From assembly GCA_029465975.1 (NCBI GenBank), contig CM055757.1, forward strand, positions 4,005,839 to 4,069,838: a stretch of DNA of 64,000 nt, read 5' to 3'. The stretch is from Dallia pectoralis (taxonomy: Eukaryota > Chordata > Actinopteri > Esociformes > Umbridae). The notes under the pieces were generated by a model. The model saw only the letters and a list, made by a program, of their open reading frames with translations, did no database searches and was not told the origin of the DNA. Positions 24,401-33,519 of this stretch are shown here, piece by piece; positions within the stretch are counted from its first letter, which is position 1, and every line of letters begins with the position of its first letter. A program made the translations under genes and the position numbers.

Positions 24401-25060
24401 TGTTGTTTTGTATCTCAAACAGTTCAGTAGACATCCTTCAGTGTGTGTGTGTGTGTGTGTGTGTGCGGTATCTGGCAGAATGACAAAGACCAATGGACCG
24501 TTATAAGGTATTAAAGACCAGCCGGGTCTGATAATCTATAAATCTATGACATTTCTGTTAAAAAATCTCTATAAAGACAGCGGGATTTGCTTGTGCAGAC
24601 CTTAAGCAGACCTTAAAAACGTAAAATGTGTTATTAGAAATGCAGACAAAATGTATCCATAAAAGTTATATTTAAGTTAAGTTAAGTTAATAAGTTTATT
24701 CAAGTTTTGAATACTTATAATAAATATATTTTCAAACATTTTGTAGAAACAATTACCCGGTCCATTCTTGGTATTTGCAGCAGTGGTTGGCTTGGTTAAT
24801 TTTTTTCCGTCCGCGTCTAGATCGATGCCCTTGTTCCCAACATTTTTTTTCTTTCCCACATTATTCTTTTCCAAAACTTTGGTATTGGCTGTGTTGCTGG
24901 AGACCAAAGTGGGTAAAGTTGTCGTTTTATAAGCAATGGTGCTATGAACTGTAGAGTTCAATGTAATGTTCACGGCTGTGATATTTGCATTTAAGTCGCC
25001 GAGTTCATTAGTTTTCACAACAATAACTATTGCAGCCAAAAAATACAATATTTTAGCCAT
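12184..25060 (-). CDS. cpxm1: Carboxypeptidase X member 1 (discoidin + M14 peptidase-like)
   Basis: Secreted member of the metallocarboxypeptidase E/N subfamily; CPX proteins show no activity on standard substrates and are thought to bind matrix or collagen. Thirteen exons give 760 residues in phase: 25060-24757, 23466-23357, 23237-23098, 22424-22340, 21980-21827, 19744-19650, 18835-18712, 17145-16949, 15947-15768, 14371-14077, 13435-13296, 13093-12991, 12539-12184 (TGA). Domain order: signal peptide (MAKILYFLAAIVIVV), Asn/Thr/Lys-rich linker, discoidin domain about 103-261 (CPPLGL to ILACPLP), peptidase domain from about 280 (HGNE at 349-352, NLHGGELVVSYPFD with His487, FEVTVELSC with Glu579), transthyretin-like domain with GDYWRLLNPGEFKVTAWAEG, and an Arg/Lys-rich tail. 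NLHGG and VELSC favour CPXM1 over CPXM2, which has NLQGG and lacks that Glu. Seven of the twelve introns carry tandem or simple-repeat arrays; the total span is 12.9 kb. Confidence 0.93.
12551..12787. repeat. 32-bp minisatellite, cpxm1 intron 12
   Basis: Seven full copies and one partial copy of a 32-bp unit containing TTCGTCATGTGTTCAG and TATATATTGGTGGAG. Starts at 12553, 12585 and so on to 12777. It begins only about 10 bp upstream (in transcript terms) of the exon 13 acceptor at 12540-12541. Confidence 0.95.
13644..14091 (-). repeat. 53-bp minisatellite containing the exon 10 splice donor of cpxm1
   Basis: Eight copies at exactly 53-bp spacing: the + strand landmark CCTACTGCCAGGGACCGTGT starts at 13701, 13754, 13807, 13860, 13913, 13966, 14019 and 14072, with a degenerate ninth before the first. 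The last copy is the real junction of exon 10: read on the minus strand, ACACGGTCCCTGGCA is exon and GTAGGT is the donor. Each upstream copy repeats 15 exon bases plus the donor and about 38 bp of intron. Copies differ by only a few bases. Confidence 0.97.
14440..14650. repeat. 21-bp minisatellite, cpxm1 intron 9
   Basis: About nine copies of a 21-bp unit, core GACACAACATGGACAAACAC. The unit length keeps several frames open, which explains the repetitive open frames here; it is intronic, about 70 bp from the exon 10 acceptor. Confidence 0.93.
15125..15745. repeat. Degenerate TGTAGTGTGATG repeat, cpxm1 intron 9
   Basis: Over 600 bp of short TAGTG / TGATG words with larger duplicated blocks (for example 15236-15345 resembles 15356-15465). 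It ends about 20 bp from the exon 9 donor at 15767. Confidence 0.9.
17221..17316. repeat. (CA)n / ACAGAC simple repeat, cpxm1 intron 7
   Basis: ACACACACAGACTGACAG words close to the exon 8 acceptor at 17146. Confidence 0.9.
17465..17930. repeat. 20-bp minisatellite, cpxm1 intron 7
   Basis: About 23 copies of a 20-bp unit, GGGGGACATGTTTACCTCTG, alternating with a CCC-CTG variant. Long open frames across it are artefacts of the repeat. Confidence 0.95.
18376..18441. repeat. (GT)n microsatellite, cpxm1 intron 7
   Basis: Uninterrupted GT tract of about 33 dinucleotides. Confidence 0.97.
20351..21747. mobile_element. Tc1-like element with IR/DR ends, cpxm1 intron 5
   Basis: Inverted ends share CACTTGTAAAGAACAT (20368-20391 region and its complement at about 21707-21725), and the outer edges CAGTTGTGG / CGGTTGTG abut TA dinucleotides at 20349-20350 and 21748-21749. 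A second inner pair, CTGGGTCAAAAATATACAT and its complement, lies about 180 bp inside each end, the IR/DR layout of Sleeping-Beauty-like elements. Antisense transposase remnants (CACCTCGATTAGGCGC, TCTTGATGGGGTTCAAGTC) occupy about 20575-20820. The rest of the transposase is missing and is replaced by an unrelated segment. Confidence 0.85.
20822..21220. repeat. LINE-like fragment nested in the Tc1 element
   Basis: The Tc1 homology stops abruptly near 20820. The segment after it (TTTATTCCACAGTTGAGGGG, AAAAAGGCACAATCACC) resembles teleost LINE 3' untranslated repeats in antisense, as I recall them. The family is not assigned. Confidence 0.5.
22600..23070. repeat. 24-bp minisatellite, cpxm1 intron 3
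   Basis: About nineteen copies of a 24-bp unit, core CAGCCCCAGTCCTGTCCCA. It starts about 27 bp after the exon 3 donor (23097 on the minus strand). The unit length is divisible by three, so both strands have long open frames (Pro/Ser-rich on +, Gly/Trp-rich on -) that are not genes. Confidence 0.95.
23475..23740. repeat. 34-bp minisatellite, cpxm1 intron 1
   Basis: About eight copies of a 34-bp unit, core GATCAGCGTAGCCTGGGAGC. It begins about 8 bp from the exon 2 acceptor (23467-23468). Confidence 0.93.
24441..24466. repeat. (GT)n microsatellite, cpxm1 intron 1
   Basis: Thirteen GT dinucleotides. Confidence 0.9.
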
Positions 25061-26056
25061 TATATCTGTCCTGCGCGTAAAATCACTCCAACTACAGACC
25101 CCAAGCGCCCCTATTTATAAAACCGTAATACACCAAAATGTTGCACATTTTACCGTACAACCACTAGTAAGTGTTGTGTAAAGCAAAATAGGAGATACAT
25201 CGTTGTATTTTTTTGTTTTGCATATTTGATAGACATATTTATATTATTCACAATAAATGTATTTATTTTAGCAATAATTAGATTTCAAGAAAATATTATT
25301 TTCTGATTGGTGGGAATAACTGTGTCGTTGACAAATGACGTATATTCCCGGAAATGGCCACGCAAGCGACACGGCTAGTTAGAAATCATAACAACTTACT
25401 CACATTTTAATTTAAAACATGATGTCATTATAATTTTATTTGCGATTTCATAGATATGTTGCTTTTGATTTAACGGATTTGACTCGATGATTATTAGAAA
25501 TATTTTACATTTCGGACATCGTTATGTCAACATGTTGTAGCTAACGCGTTAGCTGTCTAGTAACATTCTTGCGCGTTGCGAGATTTGGGTTTTAAGTAGG
25601 CGACTAGTATCACACGCTGTGCCCTTCAAGTCATTGACCAGGTTAGGTTTTCGTTTTCCGTGGAAAATCTTGCCATGCAGGATACTTCTAACGTCCTAAG
25701 TCCCTTCAGGTGGTGCAAGATCCTGGATAGTACACGTTTTATCACATGTAATTAATGTTGACCTATTGGAGAGAAAGCCAATCAACCGTAATTCGATTGG
25801 ACAGGTATACCTCCCGTTGGCAAGCTGATTGTTATGACGATCTCGGGAATACGGGTTGATACATTCGCTTTGATCGGTAAAAGGCAATGGACAGTGGGTC
25901 GTGTGAGTACAGCAAGTTAACAACCAACCATGCAAGACGACCAGACGCGCACCGGTTGCGACTCCTACATGTCTGGGTCATTGACGGATCTAGCCATGTG
26001 ACAGAAGCCTACGCTCTACCAGATATTTTTCATCACGCGAGCGGACAGATTTTGTC
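25061..26056. promoter_or_regulatory. Divergent promoter interval cpxm1 / rnf145-like
   Basis: The start codons of cpxm1 (minus, 25060) and the rnf145-like gene (plus, 26057) are 996 bp apart and face away from each other, so both promoters and 5' UTRs must lie here unless there are further untranslated exons. I see no coding sequence in it. Confidence 0.6.
25111..25119 (-). promoter_or_regulatory. TATA box of cpxm1
   Basis: TATAAATAG on the minus strand, about 52 bases before the cpxm1 ATG. Transcription starting 25-30 bases downstream would leave a 5' UTR of roughly 20-25 bases, short but workable. Confidence 0.55.
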
Positions 26057-29000
26057 ATGATGCCGCGTTTGGACGACGTTGCCAACATTGCTCTGAGGGT
26101 GCCAAGCATCCTGCTACTGGATCTGCTGTATAAATGTGACATTGACAGTTTCACAGAGCACCTCAGGGCCAAAAACGAAGACATGCTCTTCAAATACAAA
26201 TATGTCATCTGGAACGTTTATTACCTAGGTATGAGAAGCATTTCGAACACCAGGCATTTGTTTCTAGAGTACAAAACATTTTCAAAGTGTAAACCATGCT
26301 TCCCTGGCATGTTGAACAAAAGAATAATGCTGACACGGGAATTGATTATTGATCATGATTATTGAATGATCCAGAGACTGAGGTTTCTCACTTGTATGTC
26401 AAATAATGTAAAGTCAAGCAAACCATACAAGTTTGCAAAATAACTAAATTCTAACGATGTATATTGAAAATACAGTGCAAATGAATTGGAATTGCATGAC
26501 TCTTGTCATCTCTGTCTGTAGTGAATTGATATGCAGCGTTTGACAGCGTTCCGCGTGTGGTTTGTGTCCCAGCTGTTCTGCTCTGTCAGTGGTGCTTATC
26601 ATGCTCTCTCCTCCAGGTCATCTGGTAAATGTGGTGGTGCTACTCCTGCCGCTCAGGCACATTGTCAAGCTCTACCTCCACATTCTCACCGTCCTGCTCT
26701 TATACGTGGGACACCAGATCTCCAAGTGAGGGCAACCGCCCCTCCCAAACATGTCACCAACCATGTTCATAGAGATTAATTCTTTGTTTCACAAATGCAT
26801 TCCTGAAATACCTCAAATAGAACACATTTCTGTTTCGTCCTTAGACATTTTGATCTTGTGTTGACGACAACGATAAACGACTTGTGTGTTCACTACGGTG
26901 ATTGACAATTTCTGTGTTCACCACAGGGACTATGTTCGTGGAGAGGTGCAGTATGGGTATGATGGAGCCCTTTATCTTGACGCTTTGGCCTTCAACCGCT
27001 TTGTCACCTCACTGACCAGTAAGTGTTTGTGTCCTCACTGACTAGTAAGTGTTTGTGTCCTCACTGACTAGTAAGTGTTTGTGTCCTCACCGACTAGTAA
27101 GTGTTTGTGTCCTCACTGACTAGTAAGTGTTTGTGTCCTCACTGACTAGTAAGTGTTTGTGTCCTCACTGACTAGTAAGTGTTTGTCACCTCACTGACTA
27201 GTAAGTTTTTGTCACCTCACTGACTAGTACATTTTTTTCACCTCGCTGATTAGTAAGTTTTTGTCACCTTTACTGACTAGTAAGTTTTTGTCACCTCACT
27301 GACTAGGAAGTTTTTGTCACCTCACTGACTAGGAAGTTTTTGATAGTGACCTTTGGAGCCTTTCCTATGTCTGTCTTTGTTTTCCTATTAGATTGTGTCT
27401 TTGTACTTTTGTGTGTTGTGTGTAGGTCAGATCATTCTCAGTACTCTGTGTGCCTTCCTCATGAAGACCAGGAAGGTGTGGCTGTTTTCCACTCACCTGC
27501 TGCCGCTATTGGCCCGCCTTTGTGCCGTGCCCCATGAAACCTTGCTATTGGTCAACACCTTCTCTATGGTCCTGACTGGAGTGAGCGTGATCATGTTTCT
27601 GCTGTCCAATCTCTTTGTGCCGTACCGACTGGCCAGGGCTGCCTACGCTGAGCTGCTACAACTGGAGGTACTGGAACAGATCACGCTGGTTCTCCCTGTC
27701 CTGCCTTTCACCCCCTGCATCTTACCTCCCTGTCGTTTGTTCTTATTCTCACTCTTTCTGTTATTTATTAAAGTCTAAGTTGGTTTATTGGCACTGAAAA
27801 TATTACATCGCCAAAGCAAGCGGAAAATTCAACATTATACCTACAAAAATGTCAGAAGCATAAATCCATTTTAAATGTTTTGATATTACCTCCCCCCATC
27901 CCCCGTATCAGGTAATAGAGCTCTACCGACTCCTGGCTCTTGCCATCTCTCTGTGGAACAAGTATGCAGTCCCAGTGCTGTTCAGTGTGTTCTGGTCTGT
28001 GCTGTTTGTGGTCCAGCTATGTTCCTACTTCACGGCCAATGACTCCTCTGGCAGCCACCAGGGGGCGTTGTTCTTCATACTTACGAGGTACACAGAATGC
28101 TGTTCTCGAGCTGCAGTTTCTCTTCCTAGGGTTCAAATAAAAGATGTGCAAAATGAAAGCAAATTTTGAGAACGCGTTGATCAGTGGTGTCCAGGTTTTT
28201 TGACATTGTAGTCCAGAAAGTACTTGATTGTTAGAACCTTGTCAGAAGTTTTATGAGCAATAAAAACATTGCCTTTATAGACACAATTCTGTCATGTTTT
28301 CCTTATTGTCTCACAGGAATTTTCATGTAAATTTTTCACAGCGTAAATAGATGAATACTAATTAATAATAATATTTGCCTGACTGACTGCCCCTCCCCCC
28401 AGTGTCTCAGAGTGCTGTGCCACGCCCTACTCTCTGCTGGGCCTGGCATTTGTAGTGTCCTTCCTGGCTCTGGGGCTGCTGAACCTCACCAAGTTCTACC
28501 TGGGGGGCTTCACAGCTGTCCTAACCGACAACGTCATGCACAGGTAATGATGGTAACCACATCTCCTGTTTTCATTGTTAGGTGAGTCTGTTCCCGGGTG
28601 TGACCGACGGGTGTGACCGACGGGTGTGACCGACGGGTGTGACCGACGGGTGTGACCAACAGATTCTACTTCTTCTGATTTCTCTGATGTATACGTACTG
28701 CTGTAGCATTCGTTTGAATCCAGCCCTCGGCTCTTTTAGCTAAAACTCTCCTCTGTCTTTCCCACTGTCTCTGTAAAGAAAACATAGGGATGCCTTACCA
28801 AATGTTTGTTTTATGTTTTCTTTGTGGAAAATATCAGATACCAAATCAATTTTGCGAGCGATGCTGTACTCTTATCACGCTTGATGACAAGTTGTACCTA
28901 TGTGTGCGTGTCTGTATGTGTGTGTGTCTGTATGTGTGCGTGTCTGTATGTGTGCGTGTGTCTGCCTGTGTGCGTGTCTGCCTGTGTGTCTGTGTGTGTG

Positions 29001-32000
29001 TGCCTGTATGTGTGCGTGTCTGTATGTGTGCGTGTCTGTATGTGTGACTGCCTGTTTGTGTGTCTGCCTGTATGTGTGTGTGTGTGTCTGTATGTGTGTG
29101 TGTCTGTATGTGTGTGTGTGTGTGTGTCTGTCTGTCTTCTCAGAGGAGTCACTGAAGGCATAACGCTGCTGCTGCTGGCCCTTCAGACCGGTCTGTTGGA
29201 CATGGCTGCGCTGCAGCGAACCTTCCTCCTCAGTATCATCCTCTTCATCGTCGTCACTTCCACACTACAGTCCATGATAGAGATCACAGACCCCATTATC
29301 CTGGCCCTGGGGGCGTCTCGAAACAGGTACAGTCCAACCATGGCTGAATCTAATTGGCAACCCGAAAGTGCCACCACAGTCATGAAAAAAATGCCATATT
29401 CCAACCGCTTTTCCTTCTGATATTGGCAGCCTTAAATCTAGTCAAAACCTAACATCAGTCAGTTCTCAGGCAGTGCCGTAACTACCATTGAGGACACCGA
29501 GGTCATGTCCTCGGTATTTTTTACTGTGATATATATTATTTGAGTAATTTCATTGTGAATGGAAAATAGCCGACGAGTCGAGAAGTCTACGGATCGTCGT
29601 CACGGACACGTAGCCTACTTGTTTTGTCAGTCAAAACAGAAATAGTTGGCTGTAGTCGTTGTCTTCAGGACTTAACTCGTCTAATATATATTTTTACACA
29701 TAGGCGTAATCCTATGGGGGGGCAGGGGGACACGTCCCCCCAATATTCAAAGAAGGACAATTGGTCCACCCCATATTGATCATAGGCTACTGTATGATTA
29801 TGCGGGCAATATCGATGTGACTGCTAAAACATAACGTCTTTCTTTTCAGCACCGAACATATAAAATCCCGGTCGGTCCATTTCACAAATCCATTTGACTT
29901 GCCTTACACATTAACAAAAGTTATTTCTCCTGAAATCCATGTCATGTTTTCCGTATACCTTTGTACTCTTGTGAGCGCGGAATGAAACGGACATGGCCCA
30001 TGGATGATATTCAGTATTTGGTGAACATAATCCCTTAGATAACGACTAGGTGCATTTCACTAGAATTTCGAATTGTAGAATTAGTGTGAACTTCGATTGC
30101 AATACTATACAGCTTTAATGAATGGGACTTTAAAAAAGCCAGCTGATACTACCCAGGGACGGGCTGGGACTAAAAAAGTAAAAGCACAACATATATATTA
30201 ATATTAGCTACTGCATGTGGAATTTTAGAGCTAAAATGTTGAAGTTTAGCTGTTTTAAATACATCATACACATGGTCAACATTAGAATTCAGAAAATAAA
30301 ATCTAAAGACATAATGTGGCATCTGGTACGGGGAATCGAACCCGCGTCGCCCTGATCCACAGCCGAGCGCACTAACCACAACTCCAACAGATTAGTGTGG
30401 AAAAAACAAGTGATGACTGTGTGTGATGGAGTACCAGATCACACAGATGGCCAGTCCGCCCCTGCTACTACCTAAATTACAGGTAGATTAGCAGCATTTC
30501 GCAAACATTCAAACTAAGACTTTTATTTTCTTTTGATTAAAAGGGGGGTATTTTTGACCTCGGTATTTGAAAAATCCTGGTTACGGCACTGTTCTCAGGG
30601 TTTCAGTCAGTTCTCAGTTTCCTAGTTTTTGTGGTAATAGATAGTAATATCTTCCCTGTCTCTCTCTGTCTCTCCATGTCTCTCTATCCGTCTCTCCCTG
30701 TCTCTCTCTATCCGTCTCTCTCTCTCTGTCTCTCTGTGTCTCTCTCTGTCTCTCTCTCTCTGTTCACACAATAGGAGTCTATGGAGACATTTCCGAGGCC
30801 TCAGCATGTGTTTACTCCTGCTGGTGTTTCCGGGATACATGGCCTATAAGATCTCCCAGTTCTTCCACATGGACTTCTGGCTCCTCATTCTGGTGTCCAG
30901 CTGCATGCTAACGTCTCTTCAGGTAACAGTCACTCTCGGGTTTGCCTGCAGGAACACCGGTCACCCCCTCGTCCAGTACCAGTCAGTTATCGACGGGTAT
31001 TTATCGTAAGCGTAGAAATAAATGAAACGCATAATGAACGTATTGTTTGTTCGTCTGCAGTGTGTCCGTGTAATCTGAACTGGACTGGTCTTGTTTTTGA
31101 CCTCCTAGGTAACGGGTACGCTTCTGATCTACTTGCTGTTTATGGTTGAGCTGTTCCGTAGCGACCCCATTGACCCCCTGGACGAGGTCATCTACTGGGT
31201 CAACGCAGGTAACAACTCAACTATAGTGTGGGACATTTCTTGCATAAACACTTGGCATTTGTAAGTAATCAGAGAACATCACAAGAGAGTTACTTGGCAG
31301 TGTCCAGACTGAAGATGGCCAACCTGGTCTGATTTCGTACGGGTGTGTGGTTACTCATCATGCCAAGTTGAAAATACAGATCCAAGGCTCTCAGTACGGT
31401 ATTCATGAGTCTGAGAGGTTACAGTAACATTTTCAATCCATTCAAATGCCATAATAAATGGAGAAAAATCCACCCTACTAGCAATCTACATGAGTCATCC
31501 CACCAAATTAAGTCCAAGAGCTCACTGCCGAAGAAGATCCTAAAGAACCTCTGGATAACATGAGGAAAGCGACATGCCTCTCCTGATGCAATCAATGTCA
31601 AACCTCATCAATCAACAAAAAAAGTGAAAAAGTACAAACTTTGCCAACCTGAGTGGCAAATAAGGAAGAAGCATCTGCTCTAAAAACATTTTTTTTTAAA
31701 TAATTTCAAGACAAGTAACATAACTTTTGCACCTGCGTAAAGTCCAAAGCAACTGGGACTCTGTGCTCTGGACAGGTGAGTCAGAATGGGAATTGCCTGG
31801 CAGCCATGTTAATGAATTAGCAGAATCAACAAGCTCAGACTTCCATCCTATTGAAATGCTTTGGGGCAACTTGAAGCATTGTGTGCATGCAAGAGAAGCC
31901 CCTTAAATTCACGTAGTTGCTGCAGAATTCTGTTGAAGAGTGAGCAAAATGTCCTGCAAGTCGATGTAAGAGACTGAATAACGCAAGAAAGGACAACATA

Positions 32001-33519
32001 CTTTGTTTCGGCCAGCGGCAACACCCGCCATTAAATACACACTAAAATTGCATTTCTACTGATTTATGGTCATTATATGATTGAAGTCCTATACTGAAAG
32101 TAATAGTTTGTGTCATTTGTGTTAAATTAGGTTACCTTTATCTGTCAATGGTGTAAAAGTGAAGATCTCCAAGAAAAATACCAAAAAATAAACACCCCTT
32201 CCCAGGGGTTGTACTAACCCTTCCACTTTATTGTTCCCCCAGTGAGCCGTGTGCTGGAGTTCCTGGTGGCCCTTTGTGTCGTCGCCTATGGGACCTGGGA
32301 GTCTCTCTTTGGGGAGTGGAGCTGGATGGGGGCCTCCTTCATTATAATCCACTCCTACTTCAACGTGTGGCTCCGAGCCCAGACCGGCTGGCGGAGCTTC
32401 TTGCTCAGACAGGAAGCAGCCAAGAAGATAAACTCCCTCCCTCGGGCCACGGCCAATCAGCTGCACCAGCACAACGACGTCTGTGCCATCTGTTTCCAGG
32501 TTCGTCCTAAAGCACTGTAGTCCGGGTCCTAAGAGTCCCCCTGTATACCAAGCAGAGTACTGTTTCAGTCTTCAGGTGCAACAGTATAGCCCTGATCAAC
32601 TCTGCACGCCTGTAATACGATTATCATATAGTTACTTGAGTTAAAATAACTCATGATACCCTGTAGAGTGGTCTACTTTGAGTTTTTCCTTCAGATGGTT
32701 GGTGAATGATGTTTCTGGAAGGTCTTAGACAGTCCTTAGAGTGGTTACTTATTGTTAATTTCTTTTGTGTAATATCTATCTCTTCTGCAGGAAATGAGCT
32801 CAGCCGTGCTTACATACTGCGGACATTTCTTCCATGAAAACTGCCTGCGTAAGTGGCTTTACGTCCAGGAGACCTGCCCCATGTGTCACCAGCCGGTCCG
32901 CCCCACTTCGCCACCCCCACCACAGAGCACCACCCCAGGCAATGGGTCAGTAGACACCCAGGCTTCTGCTTTGGCTTCCGGAGATCAGACCCCAGGGATT
33001 GAGGAGACACTGCAGCCTGCGGCTACACTGTCATCACCAGACTTCCCAGAAAAGGAGGGGGGAACCAGTGGTTTCGACAGGGAAGGCAACAACAGGCCGG
33101 GAAGCCCACATTTGCATAATGCCCAGGGTCTCCGGTTCAGTTCCTCCGGGGTCTTTGTAGGGTTTGTTAGCCCAGGATCCAGCTGCTCTTTTGGGAGTAG
33201 TCCTGGCCCAGAGGACTGGGCGCTGGGGCCTTTAGATGAAGCTCTATCTACCAACACAAACACTGTTGGCGGGGCCTGCTGCAGGACCAAAGGATTATTA
33301 TTAAAATCCTCTGCACAAAACAGGAATGGCAGAATATTGACTAAAGACAACATTTCCACACGGAGCTGCAGGACTGAGATCGACCTTTCAGGAGAAAAAT
33401 GTGTCTCTCCTTTAGGTAAAACGATTGCAAAACGTTTGAGGGCTAAGAGCGAGAGCAGGAGAAGAGATGCCAACCAAAAGCATGGTGAACACGTGAAAAG
33501 CCATGCTAATACAATCTAG
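26057..33519 (+). CDS. rnf145: RING finger protein 145-like, multi-pass membrane E3 ligase
   Basis: Polytopic ER-membrane ubiquitin ligase of the RNF145/TRC8 group; RNF145 is implicated in sterol-responsive turnover of HMG-CoA reductase and SCAP. Eleven coding exons splice in phase to 782 residues: 26057-26228, 26617-26725, 26927-27018, 27426-27667, 27912-28087, 28403-28543, 29144-29326, 30775-30922, 31109-31208, 32243-32499 and 32791-33519 (TAG). Start is ATG-ATG at 26057. Matches to RNF145 include NIALRVPSILLLDLLY, FRGLSMCLLLLVFPGYMAYK and QFFHMDFWLLIL. A RING-H2 domain spans 535-572 (CAIC ... CGHFFH-ENC ... WLYVQETCPMC) and is split by the last intron. The family's sterol-sensing YLYF motif reads YLHI here (residues 77-80). 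The Ser/Pro/Gly-rich tail after the RING (about 210 residues) is longer than in human RNF145. Teleosts have more than one rnf145-like gene; I cannot say which paralogue this is. Confidence 0.92.
27005..27345 (+). repeat. 26-bp minisatellite containing the rnf145 exon 3 splice donor
   Basis: The first copy is the working junction: exon end TTGTCACCTCACTGACCA followed by GTAAGTGTTTG. About 13 copies of ACTGACTAGTAAGTGTTTG with TGTCCTC or TGTCACCTC spacers follow at about 26-bp steps, most with an intact GTAAGT. Copies near the 3' end decay to GTACAT or GGAAGT. Confidence 0.96.
28590..28650. repeat. Short 14-bp tandem repeat, rnf145 intron 6
   Basis: About five copies of GGGTGTGACCGAC(G), starting about 45 bp after the exon 6 donor. 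Confidence 0.85.
28900..29137. repeat. TGTGTGTCTG simple repeat, rnf145 intron 6
   Basis: Roughly 240 bp of TGTGCGTGTCTGTA-type words that run directly into the polypyrimidine tract of the exon 7 acceptor at 29143. Confidence 0.93.
29471..30591. mobile_element. Non-autonomous hAT-type transposon, 1.12 kb, rnf145 intron 7
   Basis: Terminal inverted repeats: CAGTGCCGTAACTACC at the left, and the complement of the right end reads CAGTGCCGTAACCAGG. Flanked by the perfect 8-bp duplication TTCTCAGG at 29463-29470 and 30592-30599. CAGTG... ends and an 8-bp target duplication fit a hAT (Tip100-like) element. Sub-terminal ACCGAGGTCA / TGACCTCGGT words are also mirrored. No transposase is visible. It contains a tRNA-like segment on the minus strand. 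Confidence 0.88.
30323..30388 (-). other. tRNA-like (SINE-type) segment inside the hAT element
   Basis: On the minus strand GTGGTTAGTGCGC resembles an A box and GGGTTCGATTCCC is a consensus B box, about 25 bases apart as in a tRNA gene. The T-arm pairs only partly and no clean acceptor stem closes, so this is a tRNA-derived relic or SINE head rather than a working tRNA. Confidence 0.55.
30655..30765. repeat. (CT)n-rich simple repeat before rnf145 exon 8
   Basis: TCTCTCTGTCTCTCTC words immediately upstream of the exon 8 acceptor (30774); it doubles as an extended polypyrimidine tract. Confidence 0.9.
31740..31990 (+). pseudogene. Internally deleted Tc1-type transposase relic, rnf145 intron 9
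   Basis: Forward translation gives NWDSVLWTGESEW, matching the W..VLWxDES catalytic block of Tc1/mariner transposases with the Asp replaced by Gly. About 70 bp later comes SDFHPIEMLWGNLK, matching the DLNPIENLW block with the last catalytic Glu. The roughly 90 residues that normally separate the two blocks are gone and stops follow. Degraded repeat DNA extends on both sides, about 31300-32080. Confidence 0.7.

Noticed and set aside
30323..30388. Functional tRNA gene on the minus strand
   Set aside because: A and B boxes are present, but the acceptor and T stems do not pair properly and it sits inside a transposon; treated as a tRNA-derived relic.
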